A stretch of DNA of 12,501 nt from a bacterium. GTDB lineage: Bacteria; Margulisbacteria; Marinamargulisbacteria; JAAEMD01. The first letter of the stretch is position 1, and each line of letters starts with the position of its first letter. The stretch covers positions 1-12,501 of the forward strand of contig JAAEMD010000517.1 of NCBI GenBank assembly GCA_024225875.1, read 5' to 3'. This document shows, in pieces, positions 1 through 7,364 of this stretch. Below the pieces are notes generated by a model, which saw only the letters and a program-made list of their open reading frames with translations, was not told the DNA's origin and searched no databases. A program made the position numbers and the translations under genes.

Positions 1-13
1 CATTAACGAAGTC

Positions 14-55
14 ATTTGAAAACTTTAAGTGTCGGACAGTTTACTTTGGAACAGC
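14..55 (+). repeat. Left arm of long inverted repeat
   Basis: The arm begins ATTTGAAAACTT and ends TTTACTTTGGAACAGC. Aligned with the reverse complement of 2595-2635 it matches in 39 of 42 columns, with two substitutions and one single-base gap. Weaker similarity continues about ten bases further inward. It contains a short dyad, TGTC-G-GACA, at 30-38. Confidence 0.85.
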
Positions 56-96
56 TATATGGGCTTAAAACCAAAAATGTCTGGTAATTGGGCAAT

Positions 97-220
<124 letters not shown>

Positions 221-222
221 TA

Positions 223-250
223 TCAACACTATTGTGGGCCAGTTTAAAAT
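223..250 (+). promoter_or_regulatory. Candidate promoter upstream of the OGT-like gene (weak)
   Basis: TCAACA at 223-228 (4 of 6 matches to TTGACA) and TAAAAT at 245-250 (5 of 6 to TATAAT) are 16 bases apart, immediately after the heptamer array. This would give a leader of about 65 bases. In AT-rich DNA such matches occur easily by chance, and the TATAAT at 309-314 is a competing candidate. Confidence 0.2.
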
Positions 251-308
251 AATTAAGTGCTATTTTACAGCAAAGCAATACTTCATGGAATTGTTACAGG
301 TAAACTCC

Positions 309-314
309 TATAAT
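309..314 (+). promoter_or_regulatory. Perfect -10 hexamer TATAAT just before the OGT-like start codon
   Basis: TATAAT ends seven bases before the ATG at 322, so transcription from it would begin at about 321-322 and give a leaderless mRNA. The matching -35 region is poor (TGGAAT at 286-291, 3 of 6). No Shine-Dalgarno sequence precedes the ATG, which fits leaderless initiation but does not prove it. Confidence 0.25.
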
Positions 315-321
315 ATTAATA

Positions 322-2568
322 ATGACAAGTTCCAGACAGATAATTCAAGAATCCCTGCACATATTATATCTTTTTGACGGAATCACTTTAATGAATCAAG
401 GCAATTACCAGGAAGCTTTAAATATACTTATCAAGTCTCTCAACTTAAGCCCTGAAAACCCTGAGACAATATTTCAAACCGGCAAGTGTCTTCTTTTTCT
501 TAATCAATATAAAAGAGCCATCAGTTATTTTGAGCTTCTGCTCAAATTAGAAAAAGATTTCAGCCGGGCCTGGAAGTTCACAGGATTCACATATTACGCC
601 TTCGGAAATTATGAAATGGCTTTACATTATCTTAAAAAATCAATAAATCTGGAGCCTGATGACAAAGAAACCAACCATAATCTGGGCTTAACATATCTAA
701 GCTTACATAAAACAGGACCAGCTATTGAACATTTTAATACTGCTATTAGTTTAGATACCGGTTTTTTTAACCCCTGCTACAGTTTAGCTGTTACATATTA
801 TGATCTAAAAGATTTTACTACAGCAAAAATTTACTTAAAAAAATCTATTCTGCTTAACCCTTCATTACCGGAGCCGTATAAAAAACTTGCTCTACTGGAA
901 ATTAAGCAAAAAAAAATTCTGCACGCTGTATTTGCATATACACGGTTTATAATAAAAACAATACTTTCATCTAAAATAATCCTGAAAATCAAACTTAGTT
1001 ATACATCAGAACGAATAATCAAAACTTCTGAAAAAAATAATGTAAAACAGCCCGGTACTGACCAGCACCAGAATACAGAAGAAATACATTTTAATCTTGG
1101 TTGTGCCCTTATGAACCTTAATCAACCAGAGTATTCCATAAAAAATTTTGAACTGGCCCTGAAGGCTAACCCGAAAAACTACAGAGCTTTAACATATCTT
1201 TTCAGTGCAAAACAAATGATATGTGACTGGCACAAACGTAATTTTATCATAAAAAAACTATTATCCATTTCAAATCAACATATAAGCCAGGGACTTGCCA
1301 GCCCGGTTTTACCTTTGATTTCTTTATATTTACCTCTATCACCTGAGCAGCAGCTTGAAATTATCAGAAGTCAGGCCCGCAATCCAGCTAATACTTTGTC
1401 AAAAAAATGGAAGTGCTATAAAAATAAAAGGTTAAGAATCGGATATATATCCGGCAGCTTTATGTCCAGCCCAACAGGAATATTACTACAGGATTTTTTT
1501 AAATATCATAACCGTCAGGAAATTGAATTGTATATATACTCACTGGGAATTGATGATAAAAGCATATTTAGAAATAAAATAAAAGACAGTGCCGAACACT
1601 TTATCGATCTATCATTTCTAACAACAGAAGAGTGTAAAAAACGTATTTTAAACGATAAAATTCAGATTCTAATTGATCTTCAAGGCCATTCAAATTACAG
1701 AAAAGATCCTCTACAATCCAAAACAGACCTGATCCCTGCTTTAAAACCAGCTCCAGTACAGGTATTTTTTCACGGTCACTCAGGCACAACCGGATCTAAA
1801 TACATAGATTACCTTGTTACCAACAAAATTATCTGCCCACCAGAACAGGCACCTTTTTACACTGAAAAACTTGTTTACCTGCCAGATTCTGCCTTTGCAA
1901 ACAGTTACAAAGATCTGGTTATCCCCCAAAAAACATGCTCGAAAACTGATTATAATTTACCTGAAGACAAGTTTATATTCTGCTGCTTTAATAACAGCTA
2001 CAAAATAGAGCCTCTTATTTTTAAGATCTGGATAAATATACTAAAAAGGGTTCCCCATAGTCTACTATGGATACAAAGTATTAATGATACAATGAAGGTC
2101 AACCTTTACAAAGAATTACAAAAAAGAAAAATACAAAATGAACAGTTAGTATTCTGTGAAAAAACTCAAAAAATAGAAGACCATTTTTCACGACTGAAAC
2201 TTGCAGACCTTTTCCTGGATACACACTATTATAATGCTCATACAACAGCAGCTGATTCATTGTGGAATGAAGTTCCTCTGATAACATGGCCAGGCAAAAC
2301 CAGTGCATCCAGAGTAGCCGCCAGCATGTTAATTAACCTTGGTTTACCTGAACTGATAACAGGATCTGCAAAAGAGTATGAAGATCTGGCAGTAGCTTTA
2401 GCTACAAACAAACAGTTTTATAATGAAACAAGGAATAAGCTGAAAAAAAATAAACTGACCTTTCCCTTATTTAATACCGCCCAAATGGTTAAGAACCTGG
2501 AAACTGCCTGTAAAAAAATGTGGGCACTTCATAAAACAGGAGCAAAACCCGGAAACATAACTATATAA
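322..2568 (+). CDS. TPR-repeat protein with O-GlcNAc transferase (SPINDLY/GT41-like) catalytic domain
   Basis: A 748-residue protein, probably cytoplasmic, with no signal peptide or clear membrane span. The N-terminal part holds about six consecutive TPR units (roughly residues 12-210), then a less regular stretch and one more TPR near 253-286. The rest, from about residue 370, is a GT41 domain: GYISGSF (374-380), LKPAPVQV followed by GTTGSKYIDY, NNSYK with Lys561 at the position of the conserved UDP-binding lysine, ILKRVPHSLLW, AHTTAADSLW with His640, and PGKTSASRVAAS. Family members transfer a sugar, usually GlcNAc from UDP-GlcNAc, to Ser/Thr of proteins, with the TPR superhelix holding the substrate. 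Ser383 occupies the place where the family usually has a histidine (N-H-P-T in human OGT, S-S-P-T here), so donor or activity may differ. ATG 322 is the first possible start after an in-frame stop at 301-303 and keeps the first TPR whole. It has no ribosome binding site. It is the only plus-strand gene, and inverted-repeat arms flank it. Confidence 0.85.
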   Translation: MTSSRQIIQESLHILYLFDGITLMNQGNYQEALNILIKSLNLSPENPETIFQTGKCLLFLNQYKRAISYFELLLKLEKDFSRAWKFTGFTYYAFGNYEMALHYLKKSINLEPDDKETNHNLGLTYLSLHKTGPAIEHFNTAISLDTGFFNPCYSLAVTYYDLKDFTTAKIYLKKSILLNPSLPEPYKKLALLEIKQKKILHAVFAYTRFIIKTILSSKIILKIKLSYTSERIIKTSEKNNVKQPGTDQHQNTEEIHFNLGCALMNLNQPEYSIKNFELALKANPKNYRALTYLFSAKQMICDWHKRNFIIKKLLSISNQHISQGLASPVLPLISLYLPLSPEQQLEIIRSQARNPANTLSKKWKCYKNKRLRIGYISGSFMSSPTGILLQDFFKYHNRQEIELYIYSLGIDDKSIFRNKIKDSAEHFIDLSFLTTEECKKRILNDKIQILIDLQGHSNYRKDPLQSKTDLIPALKPAPVQVFFHGHSGTTGSKYIDYLVTNKIICPPEQAPFYTEKLVYLPDSAFANSYKDLVIPQKTCSKTDYNLPEDKFIFCCFNNSYKIEPLIFKIWINILKRVPHSLLWIQSINDTMKVNLYKELQKRKIQNEQLVFCEKTQKIEDHFSRLKLADLFLDTHYYNAHTTAADSLWNEVPLITWPGKTSASRVAASMLINLGLPELITGSAKEYEDLAVALATNKQFYNETRNKLKKNKLTFPLFNTAQMVKNLETACKKMWALHKTGAKPGNITI

Positions 2569-2594
2569 AAATATAATAACCAAAAACCGATACC

Positions 2595-2635
2595 GCTGTT
2601 CCAAAGTAAAATGTCCGACACTGAAGTTTTCAAAT
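2595..2635 (-). repeat. Right arm of long inverted repeat
   Basis: Reverse-complement partner of 14-55, located 26 bases after the stop codon of the OGT-like gene and ending 29 bases before the end of the convergent methyltransferase gene. It contains the dyad TGTC-C-GACA at 2612-2620. The arm and the adjoining AT-rich sequence are the only contents of the gap 2569-2664. There is no clear intrinsic terminator with a U-tract there. Confidence 0.85.
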
Positions 2636-2664
2636 TAAAATTTCAATTTGTACCAGCTGTAGAT

Positions 2665-3243
2665 TCAGGGATGGACATATAAAACACCGCACCTTGACCC
2701 CTTAATTTTTGCATTATCGTATGCCTGATATTTGTGGTTAATTGTATATAAATAATTTCGAACACATCCCATATCCAGACGAATGTCCATTACTGACCTG
2801 TATTCTAAATTAGAGTCCGGCCAGTAGAAGTGAGGAATAACAATAACACTATTATTATATTCTTTGTAAATGGAAATAACGTTCAACTCATTTAAAACCG
2901 GTATATAGTTTTCCGAGTGAGTATCCAGATAAAATAGAACAGGCGGCTCAAAAGCCGGCATCATTTCATAAAGAACTTCTTCAGAATTACCATAAATAAC
3001 CATAGCATTATTTACTTTTTCAAGCTTCTTATGAGCTGTCTTATATTTTTCAATATCCAACTCCACCGTAACTAATAGTCCAGCCATTTTTGCCAGTTCC
3101 AGAGAAGTATCTCCGTTACCTGTCCCTGTTTCAACAATAGTCCTGATATCAAACTTTTCTATAAGCTTTTCTATTTCCCTGGAAATATGAGGGTCTCCTG
3201 CAAATGCTGAAGAATCCGACATCATATAATGTTCAGTAAACAC
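2665..3243 (-). CDS. Small class I SAM-dependent methyltransferase-like protein, substrate unknown
   Basis: A 192-residue protein with a Rossmann-type SAM-binding core. Motif I is VETGTGNGDTS (about residues 37-47), followed by TVELD, whose acidic residue ends strand 2 and would bind the SAM ribose. Later FYLDTHSENYIPVLNEL resembles the LDxH...P.L.EL stretch of small methyltransferases of the Methyltransf_24 type. The start used is GTG at 3243, sharing one base with the aroQ stop (TAGTG). ATG codons six and seven residues in (3225, 3222) are alternatives, and no convincing Shine-Dalgarno precedes any of them. It is the last gene of the glmS-aroK-aroB-aroQ string, so it is probably co-transcribed. 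It matches no shikimate enzyme, and its substrate cannot be read from the sequence. Confidence 0.6.
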   Translation of the reverse strand: MFTEHYMMSDSSAFAGDPHISREIEKLIEKFDIRTIVETGTGNGDTSLELAKMAGLLVTVELDIEKYKTAHKKLEKVNNAMVIYGNSEEVLYEMMPAFEPPVLFYLDTHSENYIPVLNELNVISIYKEYNNSVIVIPHFYWPDSNLEYRSVMDIRLDMGCVRNYLYTINHKYQAYDNAKIKGSRCGVLYVHP

Positions 3244-3674
3244 TATTTTTTTAATAAATGAAAATAATGCAGAGCTAAAATATAGCTGTTTAAACCAAGC
3301 CCTGATATCTGACCATCACATACTGCTGCTGTAAACGATTTTTTTCTAAAATCTTCTCTGGCATGTATATTGGATAAATGGACTTCGAGCTTTGGTAACG
3401 AAATACTGGATAATGCATCTCGAATCGCAATGCTGTAGTGTGTATAGGCTGCCGGATTAATTATCAGTCCATAATATATATTTTCAGACGCATGTATTTT
3501 TTCTATAATATCTGATTCGGAATTTGATTGAAAAAAATCGACCTCAATCGATAAAGTATCAGCATAAAGCTGTATCTTCCTGTTAAGATCTTCCAGCGTA
3601 TTTTCTCCATATATACTCTTTTCTCTTAAACCCAGCATATTAAGATTAGGACCATGAATTATTAAAATTTTCAT
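3243..3674 (-). CDS. aroQ: Type II 3-dehydroquinate dehydratase
   Basis: Catalyses the third shikimate step, dehydrating 3-dehydroquinate to 3-dehydroshikimate, as a cytoplasmic homododecamer in known members. The 143-residue length is typical. The hallmarks are all present: HGPNLNMLG (7-15), Arg17 and the catalytic Tyr22 in REKSIYG, the SNSE stretch (50-53), INPAAYTHYS with Asn73 and His79, EVHLSN with His99, and REDFRKKS. The start at 3674 is preferred over an in-frame ATG at 3695 because GGAGGAAAGG (3681-3690) lies just upstream of it and family members begin with MKIL-like residues. The extra seven codons would run through that ribosome binding site. It lies 47 bases after aroB, and its stop overlaps the start of the next gene by one base. 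Confidence 0.95.
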   Translation of the reverse strand: MKILIIHGPNLNMLGLREKSIYGENTLEDLNRKIQLYADTLSIEVDFFQSNSESDIIEKIHASENIYYGLIINPAAYTHYSIAIRDALSSISLPKLEVHLSNIHAREDFRKKSFTAAVCDGQISGLGLNSYILALHYFHLLKK

Positions 3675-3680
3675 ATAAAA

Positions 3681-3690
3681 CCTTTCCTCC
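3681..3690 (-). promoter_or_regulatory. Ribosome binding site of aroQ
   Basis: Minus-strand GGAGGAAAGG ends six bases before the ATG at 3674. It decides the aroQ start in favour of 3674, since the ATG at 3695 would place this site inside the coding sequence. Confidence 0.7.
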
Positions 3691-3705
3691 CTCATATAAC
3701 ATAAC

Positions 3706-3721
3706 TACCTGCATCCAGGTA
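3706..3721 (-). other. Small hairpin between aroB and aroQ
   Basis: On the minus strand TACCTG-GATG-CAGGTA forms a 6-bp stem with a 4-base loop, starting directly after the aroB stop. No U-tract follows, so it is unlikely to be an intrinsic terminator. It could affect mRNA processing or stability, or be chance. Confidence 0.3.
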
Positions 3722-4864
3722 TTACATTAATGCCTGGACAGACTTCTTTATTATATCTATCGATATATCATCTCGAACAATAACTTCCCCTAACCTGACA
3801 GGCAGTACAAATCTTATTTTACCTTTTCTAACTTTTTTATCAGAATACATCTTTTCTATAATCTGTTCAGCTTTTACGTTATGAATTTTCAATTCAAAAC
3901 CAAAGTACTCCAGCAGCCCGGCAATTCTATCTCGAACCTGCCTGTCAATCATATTAGTATTATATGCAATATCAGCAGCTGCTTTCATACCCATGGCTAC
4001 AGCTTCTCCATGCAGGTATTTCTTATATTCAAAAACTGCCTCTACAGCATGACCTGCAGTATGCCCGAAATTCAGTATTTCTCTTAAACCGCTTTCCCTT
4101 TCGTCCTGCTCAACAACCTGAGCTTTATAATAACATGACTCTTTAATGATAAACTGCCATATTTCATTATCTTTTTCCATATCAAATTTATTAATTATCT
4201 CTCTATTATCTTCAAGATAACAAAAGAATTCTTCGCTACAGATAACTCCATATTTTATTATCTCAGCTAATCCACAGTACATTTCACGCCTGGGTAACGT
4301 ACTTAAGGTACTAATATCTATAAAAGTAAATTTCGGCTGATAAAATGTACCTATTAAGTTTTTACCGGCCATATGGTTTATCGCTGTCTTACCTCCTGAG
4401 GAAGAATCAACCTGTGCCAGTAAAGAAGTGGGCACCTGCACAAAATTTATCCCCCTCAAATAAATTGATGCAACAAATCCTGCCAGATCACCTGTAACTC
4501 CGCCACCCAAAGCCAGAATAACATCTTGTCGTTCAAGTTTTTCTATGATCAGTTGATCCAGTAGAAAAGAGGCTTCGCTGATATTTTTGGAAGATTCACC
4601 TTCCGGCACTTCTATTATCTGAACATCAAAACCCTCTTTCTTCAACCCGATCTCAACAACTTCCGCATATAAACTGCTAATGTCAGGATTAGTAATAATT
4701 ACAACCTTTTTACCAGTATCATAAGCTTTTAAAACAAGTCCGAAATCAGCGAGTATTTTATTTCCAATATAAATATAATAGTCTCTATTTTCTCCTGGCC
4801 TGACAGTTAAAACATCATATTTTTCACGCTTTTTTAAAGAAATGAACTTCAGAAAATCTTTCAT
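3722..4864 (-). CDS. aroB: 3-dehydroquinate synthase
   Basis: Converts DAHP to 3-dehydroquinate, the second shikimate step, using NAD and a divalent metal. The 380-residue protein has an N-terminal NAD-binding domain with PEGESSK (87-93) and GGGVTGDLAGFVA (120-132), then QVPTSLLAQVDSSSGGKT (143-160) and KNLIGTFYQP. The metal ligands are Glu201 in GLAEIIKYG, His268 in NFGHTAGHAVE and His285 in LHGEAVAMGM. The spacing between the two histidines (17) is the same as in the E. coli enzyme. The protein is somewhat longer than usual because of about 20 extra residues at the N-terminus. The ATG at 4864 is supported by a GAGGT ribosome binding site that overlaps the aroK stop codon, implying translational coupling. 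Confidence 0.97.
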   Translation of the reverse strand: MKDFLKFISLKKREKYDVLTVRPGENRDYYIYIGNKILADFGLVLKAYDTGKKVVIITNPDISSLYAEVVEIGLKKEGFDVQIIEVPEGESSKNISEASFLLDQLIIEKLERQDVILALGGGVTGDLAGFVASIYLRGINFVQVPTSLLAQVDSSSGGKTAINHMAGKNLIGTFYQPKFTFIDISTLSTLPRREMYCGLAEIIKYGVICSEEFFCYLEDNREIINKFDMEKDNEIWQFIIKESCYYKAQVVEQDERESGLREILNFGHTAGHAVEAVFEYKKYLHGEAVAMGMKAAADIAYNTNMIDRQVRDRIAGLLEYFGFELKIHNVKAEQIIEKMYSDKKVRKGKIRFVLPVRLGEVIVRDDISIDIIKKSVQALM

Positions 4865-4875
4865 TTTATTTTACC

Positions 4876-5415
4876 TCATACCAGATTTTTTTGTTTATAT
4901 ATGCTCCAGATCTGCTCCGAGATCTCCTTAATGGAGTATCTGTCAGAATCAAGCCAGCAATCAGCTGCCTGCTTATAAACAGCTTCTCTTTTTTTTAATA
5001 ACCGTGTTATTTCAGCTTCAGGATCTTTTACATTTAATAGTGGCCTGTGTTTTTTGTTCTTTACCCTGTCATATATGTTTTTAACAGATGAACACAACAG
5101 AAAAACCGAACCAGCCTTTCTTAAGTTTTCTATATTCTTACTTCTTTCAACAATCCCACCGCCTGTTGCAATAACAGTTTGATTTAAATTTAGTAAACTG
5201 CTGCATATTTCAGATTCAAGATCACGAAAATAAACTTCTCCTTTATATTTAAAAATTTCCGCTACAGGCATCCCTGCTTTTTCTTCAATAAGAGCATCCA
5301 TATCAACATATGGCAAACCTGTCATTTTATTCAAATACCTTGCAACAAAAGTTTTTCCTGTTGCCATAAATCCAATTAAGATAATATTATTTTTCTTTTC
5401 AGATTTATTTAACAT
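4876..5415 (-). CDS. aroK: Shikimate kinase
   Basis: Phosphorylates the 3-hydroxyl of shikimate with ATP, the fifth pathway step. The 179 residues show the family plan: Walker A GFMATGKT (15-22), DMD (38-40) for Mg and shikimate, Arg64 in FRDLESE, the GGG shikimate loop (85-87, in ATGGGIV) and Arg124 in the lid segment KHRPLL. The length is normal. The ATG lies only two bases after the glmS stop and has only a weak Shine-Dalgarno, so translation probably depends on glmS readthrough coupling. I use aroK for a single shikimate kinase; aroL would be an equivalent name. Confidence 0.95.
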   Translation of the reverse strand: MLNKSEKKNNIILIGFMATGKTFVARYLNKMTGLPYVDMDALIEEKAGMPVAEIFKYKGEVYFRDLESEICSSLLNLNQTVIATGGGIVERSKNIENLRKAGSVFLLCSSVKNIYDRVKNKKHRPLLNVKDPEAEITRLLKKREAVYKQAADCWLDSDRYSIKEISEQIWSIYKQKNLV

Positions 5416-5417
5416 GG

Positions 5418-7241
5418 TTATTCAACAGTTACACTTTTAGCCAGGTTTCTTGGCTGATCAACATCACAGTCTAACTTCATAGCAATATGATATGATAAAA
5501 GCTGCATAGGCAGTGCGGCCAGAGCAGGGCTGAGATCCTCTGAAACTTCAGGTATATAAATAATATCATCAGCATATTTTTTAACCTGCTCGTCACCATA
5601 AGTACCAATAACAATTACCTTACCTTTCCTGGCTTTAACCTCTTCTATATTAGTTATCATTTTTTCATATGTTTCCGATTTAGGAACAATACATACAACC
5701 GGCAGCCTGGAATCGATAAGTGCTATCGGGCCGTGCTTAAGTTCTCCGGCAGGATAGCCCGTAGCATGGATATATGATATCTCTTTCAGCTTTAAGGCTC
5801 CTTCAAGTGCAGACGGGTAGTTAACACTTCTGCCAATAAAAAGAAACTCTTTGCTCAAATAATATTTTTCAGCAATTTTAATAATCTCATCAGACTGTGA
5901 AAGTATCTGCTCCATATATTCAGGCAGGCGCTTTAACTCTGCAACCATATTTCGTTCCTGTTCTTCAGAGATTGTTCCTTTAAGTATCGCCAGGTATATT
6001 GTAAACAGGTATACGCTTATCAGCTGCGCTGTAAAATTTTTAGTTGATGCAACACCTACTTCCTGACCGGCATAGCTGTAGATAACATCATCTGATTCTC
6101 GATCCATAGTACTGTTTTTGGCATTTATAAAAGAAATGACATTGAAAAATCTACTTTTCGCCTCCCTTATACCTGCCAGTGTATCAGCAGTTTCTCCGGA
6201 TTGAGACAAGGCAATGACAACCTCATTACCTGACATTATCATCTGCCTGTAACGGAACTCTGAAGAGATGTCTACTTCTGTTAAAATTCTAGCGTACTTT
6301 TCTAAAAGATATTTACCATACAAACCAGCATGCCAGGATGTGCCACAAGCTTGAATTATGAAGCGTTTAATCTTTTTGAGCTTACTGTCACTCATCTTAA
6401 AATTCCGTAACACAACTTTGTCGTCAGAAATCATCTTGCTGATAATCCTTCTTACAACCATTGGCTGCTCAAAAATTTCCTTCAACATAAAATGCGGATA
6501 ACCATTTTTTTCTGCAGCTTTAGGGTCCCATGATATATGGTTAATCTCTTTTGAAACCTTAGCACCACCCGTCTTTTTCACATAAAAGTCATTTTTCATT
6601 ACAACACCAATATCATTATCCTCTAAATAAACAACATCCTTTGTATGATTGATAATGGCATTTATATCAGAGGCAATGAAATTCTCCTCTTTACCTACCC
6701 CAATAATTAAAGGGCTGCCACTTCTGCAGACCACAATCTTATCCGGATCTGACTCAGCAATTACTGCAATAGCATATGCGCCCTCCAGATCGAGAACAGC
6801 TTTTTCCACAGCTGTGACCAGGTCATCCTGTAAATACTCTTCAACCAGATGGGCAATAACTTCCGAGTCTGTTCCAGATCTAAAAATATGACCTTTTCTG
6901 GACAGTTTCATTCTAAGATCATGAAAGTTCTCAATAATACCGTTATGAACTATAGCTAATTTACGATTATGGCTTAAATGAGGATGAGCATTAATTTCAT
7001 TAGGCTTCCCATGGGTTGCCCATCTGGTATGAGCTATACCAACAGTACCTGTAAGTGTTTTATCTTTCAGCATTTCTTCTAACTCGTGGAGTTTCCCTGA
7101 TTTTCGCCAGAAGCTCAACTCACCTTCTGAAACAATAGCTATCCCGGATGAATCATATCCTCTATAACTAAGACGCTCCAGACCAACTAAAAGAACTGAA
7201 TCCATACTCCTGTTACCAGTATAACCAACAATCCCACACAT
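5418..7241 (-). CDS. glmS: Glutamine--fructose-6-phosphate aminotransferase (isomerizing)
   Basis: Makes glucosamine-6-phosphate from fructose-6-phosphate and glutamine, the entry to UDP-GlcNAc, peptidoglycan and other amino sugars. At 607 residues it is close to the usual ~610. The N-terminus is MCGIVGYTG, where Cys2 becomes the catalytic Cys1 of the Ntn-type glutaminase after Met removal. SHNRKLAIVHNGIIENF and RSGTDSEVIAHL complete the glutaminase domain. Two SIS sugar-isomerase domains follow (roughly 290-600), with QACGTSWHAG, ALSQSGETADT and GELKHGPIALID. The C-terminus DVDQPRNLAKSVTVE is the classic family ending. A strong GGAGGA ribosome binding site (7247-7252) stands five bases before the ATG. 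It is the first gene of the shikimate string, 2 bases from aroK, preceded by a 123-base gap. Confidence 0.98.
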   Translation of the reverse strand: MCGIVGYTGNRSMDSVLLVGLERLSYRGYDSSGIAIVSEGELSFWRKSGKLHELEEMLKDKTLTGTVGIAHTRWATHGKPNEINAHPHLSHNRKLAIVHNGIIENFHDLRMKLSRKGHIFRSGTDSEVIAHLVEEYLQDDLVTAVEKAVLDLEGAYAIAVIAESDPDKIVVCRSGSPLIIGVGKEENFIASDINAIINHTKDVVYLEDNDIGVVMKNDFYVKKTGGAKVSKEINHISWDPKAAEKNGYPHFMLKEIFEQPMVVRRIISKMISDDKVVLRNFKMSDSKLKKIKRFIIQACGTSWHAGLYGKYLLEKYARILTEVDISSEFRYRQMIMSGNEVVIALSQSGETADTLAGIREAKSRFFNVISFINAKNSTMDRESDDVIYSYAGQEVGVASTKNFTAQLISVYLFTIYLAILKGTISEEQERNMVAELKRLPEYMEQILSQSDEIIKIAEKYYLSKEFLFIGRSVNYPSALEGALKLKEISYIHATGYPAGELKHGPIALIDSRLPVVCIVPKSETYEKMITNIEEVKARKGKVIVIGTYGDEQVKKYADDIIYIPEVSEDLSPALAALPMQLLSYHIAMKLDCDVDQPRNLAKSVTVE

Positions 7242-7307
7242 AATTATCCTCCAAGTTTAACTTTAAAAGCACATGAATGATGCAATAAAAACATTACAGC
7301 AATCCAG

Positions 7308-7321
7308 TGATTATTTAATCA
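7308..7321. promoter_or_regulatory. Perfect 6-bp dyad, possible operator of the glmS-aro string
   Basis: TGATTA and TAATCA are separated by two bases, giving a symmetric 14-base site just downstream of the proposed -10 element. A bound regulator would cover the transcription start. The half-site spacing does not fit an FNR box (TTGAT-N4-ATCAA). AT-rich dyads arise by chance, so the role is speculative. Confidence 0.25.
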
Positions 7322-7324
7322 TTT

Positions 7325-7352
7325 CTAATAAATAATATGTTTTTTTGTTCAA
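7325..7352 (-). promoter_or_regulatory. Candidate promoter of glmS-aroK-aroB-aroQ
   Basis: On the minus strand TTGAAC (7352-7347) and TATTAG (7330-7325) are 16 bases apart, each 4 of 6 matches to consensus. Transcription would start at about 7318 with a leader of about 77 bases. This 123-base gap is the only substantial break in the minus-strand genes, so a promoter is expected here. The exact elements are uncertain. Confidence 0.35.
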
Positions 7353-7364
7353 CCTGTCACTATT

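Noticed and set aside
14..55. Inverted-repeat arms as the outward-facing ends of two separate insertion sequences
   Set aside because: On the right the operon resumes within 30 bases of the arm, leaving no room for an element extending that way. The inward, paired reading fits better, although two solo remnants cannot be excluded.
2631..2650. Intrinsic terminator between the convergent genes
   Set aside because: CAAATT and AATTTG can pair around an 8-base loop, but the stem is entirely weak A:T pairs apart from the ends and no T-tract follows on either strand.
3675..3695. Seven-residue N-terminal extension of AroQ (start at 3695)
   Set aside because: The extension runs through a strong GGAGGAAAGG ribosome binding site, and the family starts at the MKIL-like sequence, so the start was set at 3674.
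6649..6891. Open frame antisense to glmS (and similar short frames over the OGT-like gene, aroB, recN and der)
   Set aside because: They lie entirely within confidently identified genes in other frames, with no recognisable domain or ribosome binding site.
7308..7321. FNR or CRP binding site
   Set aside because: FNR needs TTGAT-N4-ATCAA and CRP needs TGTGA-N6-TCACA. Here TGAT and ATCA are six bases apart without the outer bases, so I kept only a generic dyad.
7242..7364. glmS ribozyme upstream of glmS
   Set aside because: The gap is 123 bases and AT-rich, and I could not find the conserved ribozyme core or pairing pattern. A promoter and a ribosome binding site account for it better.
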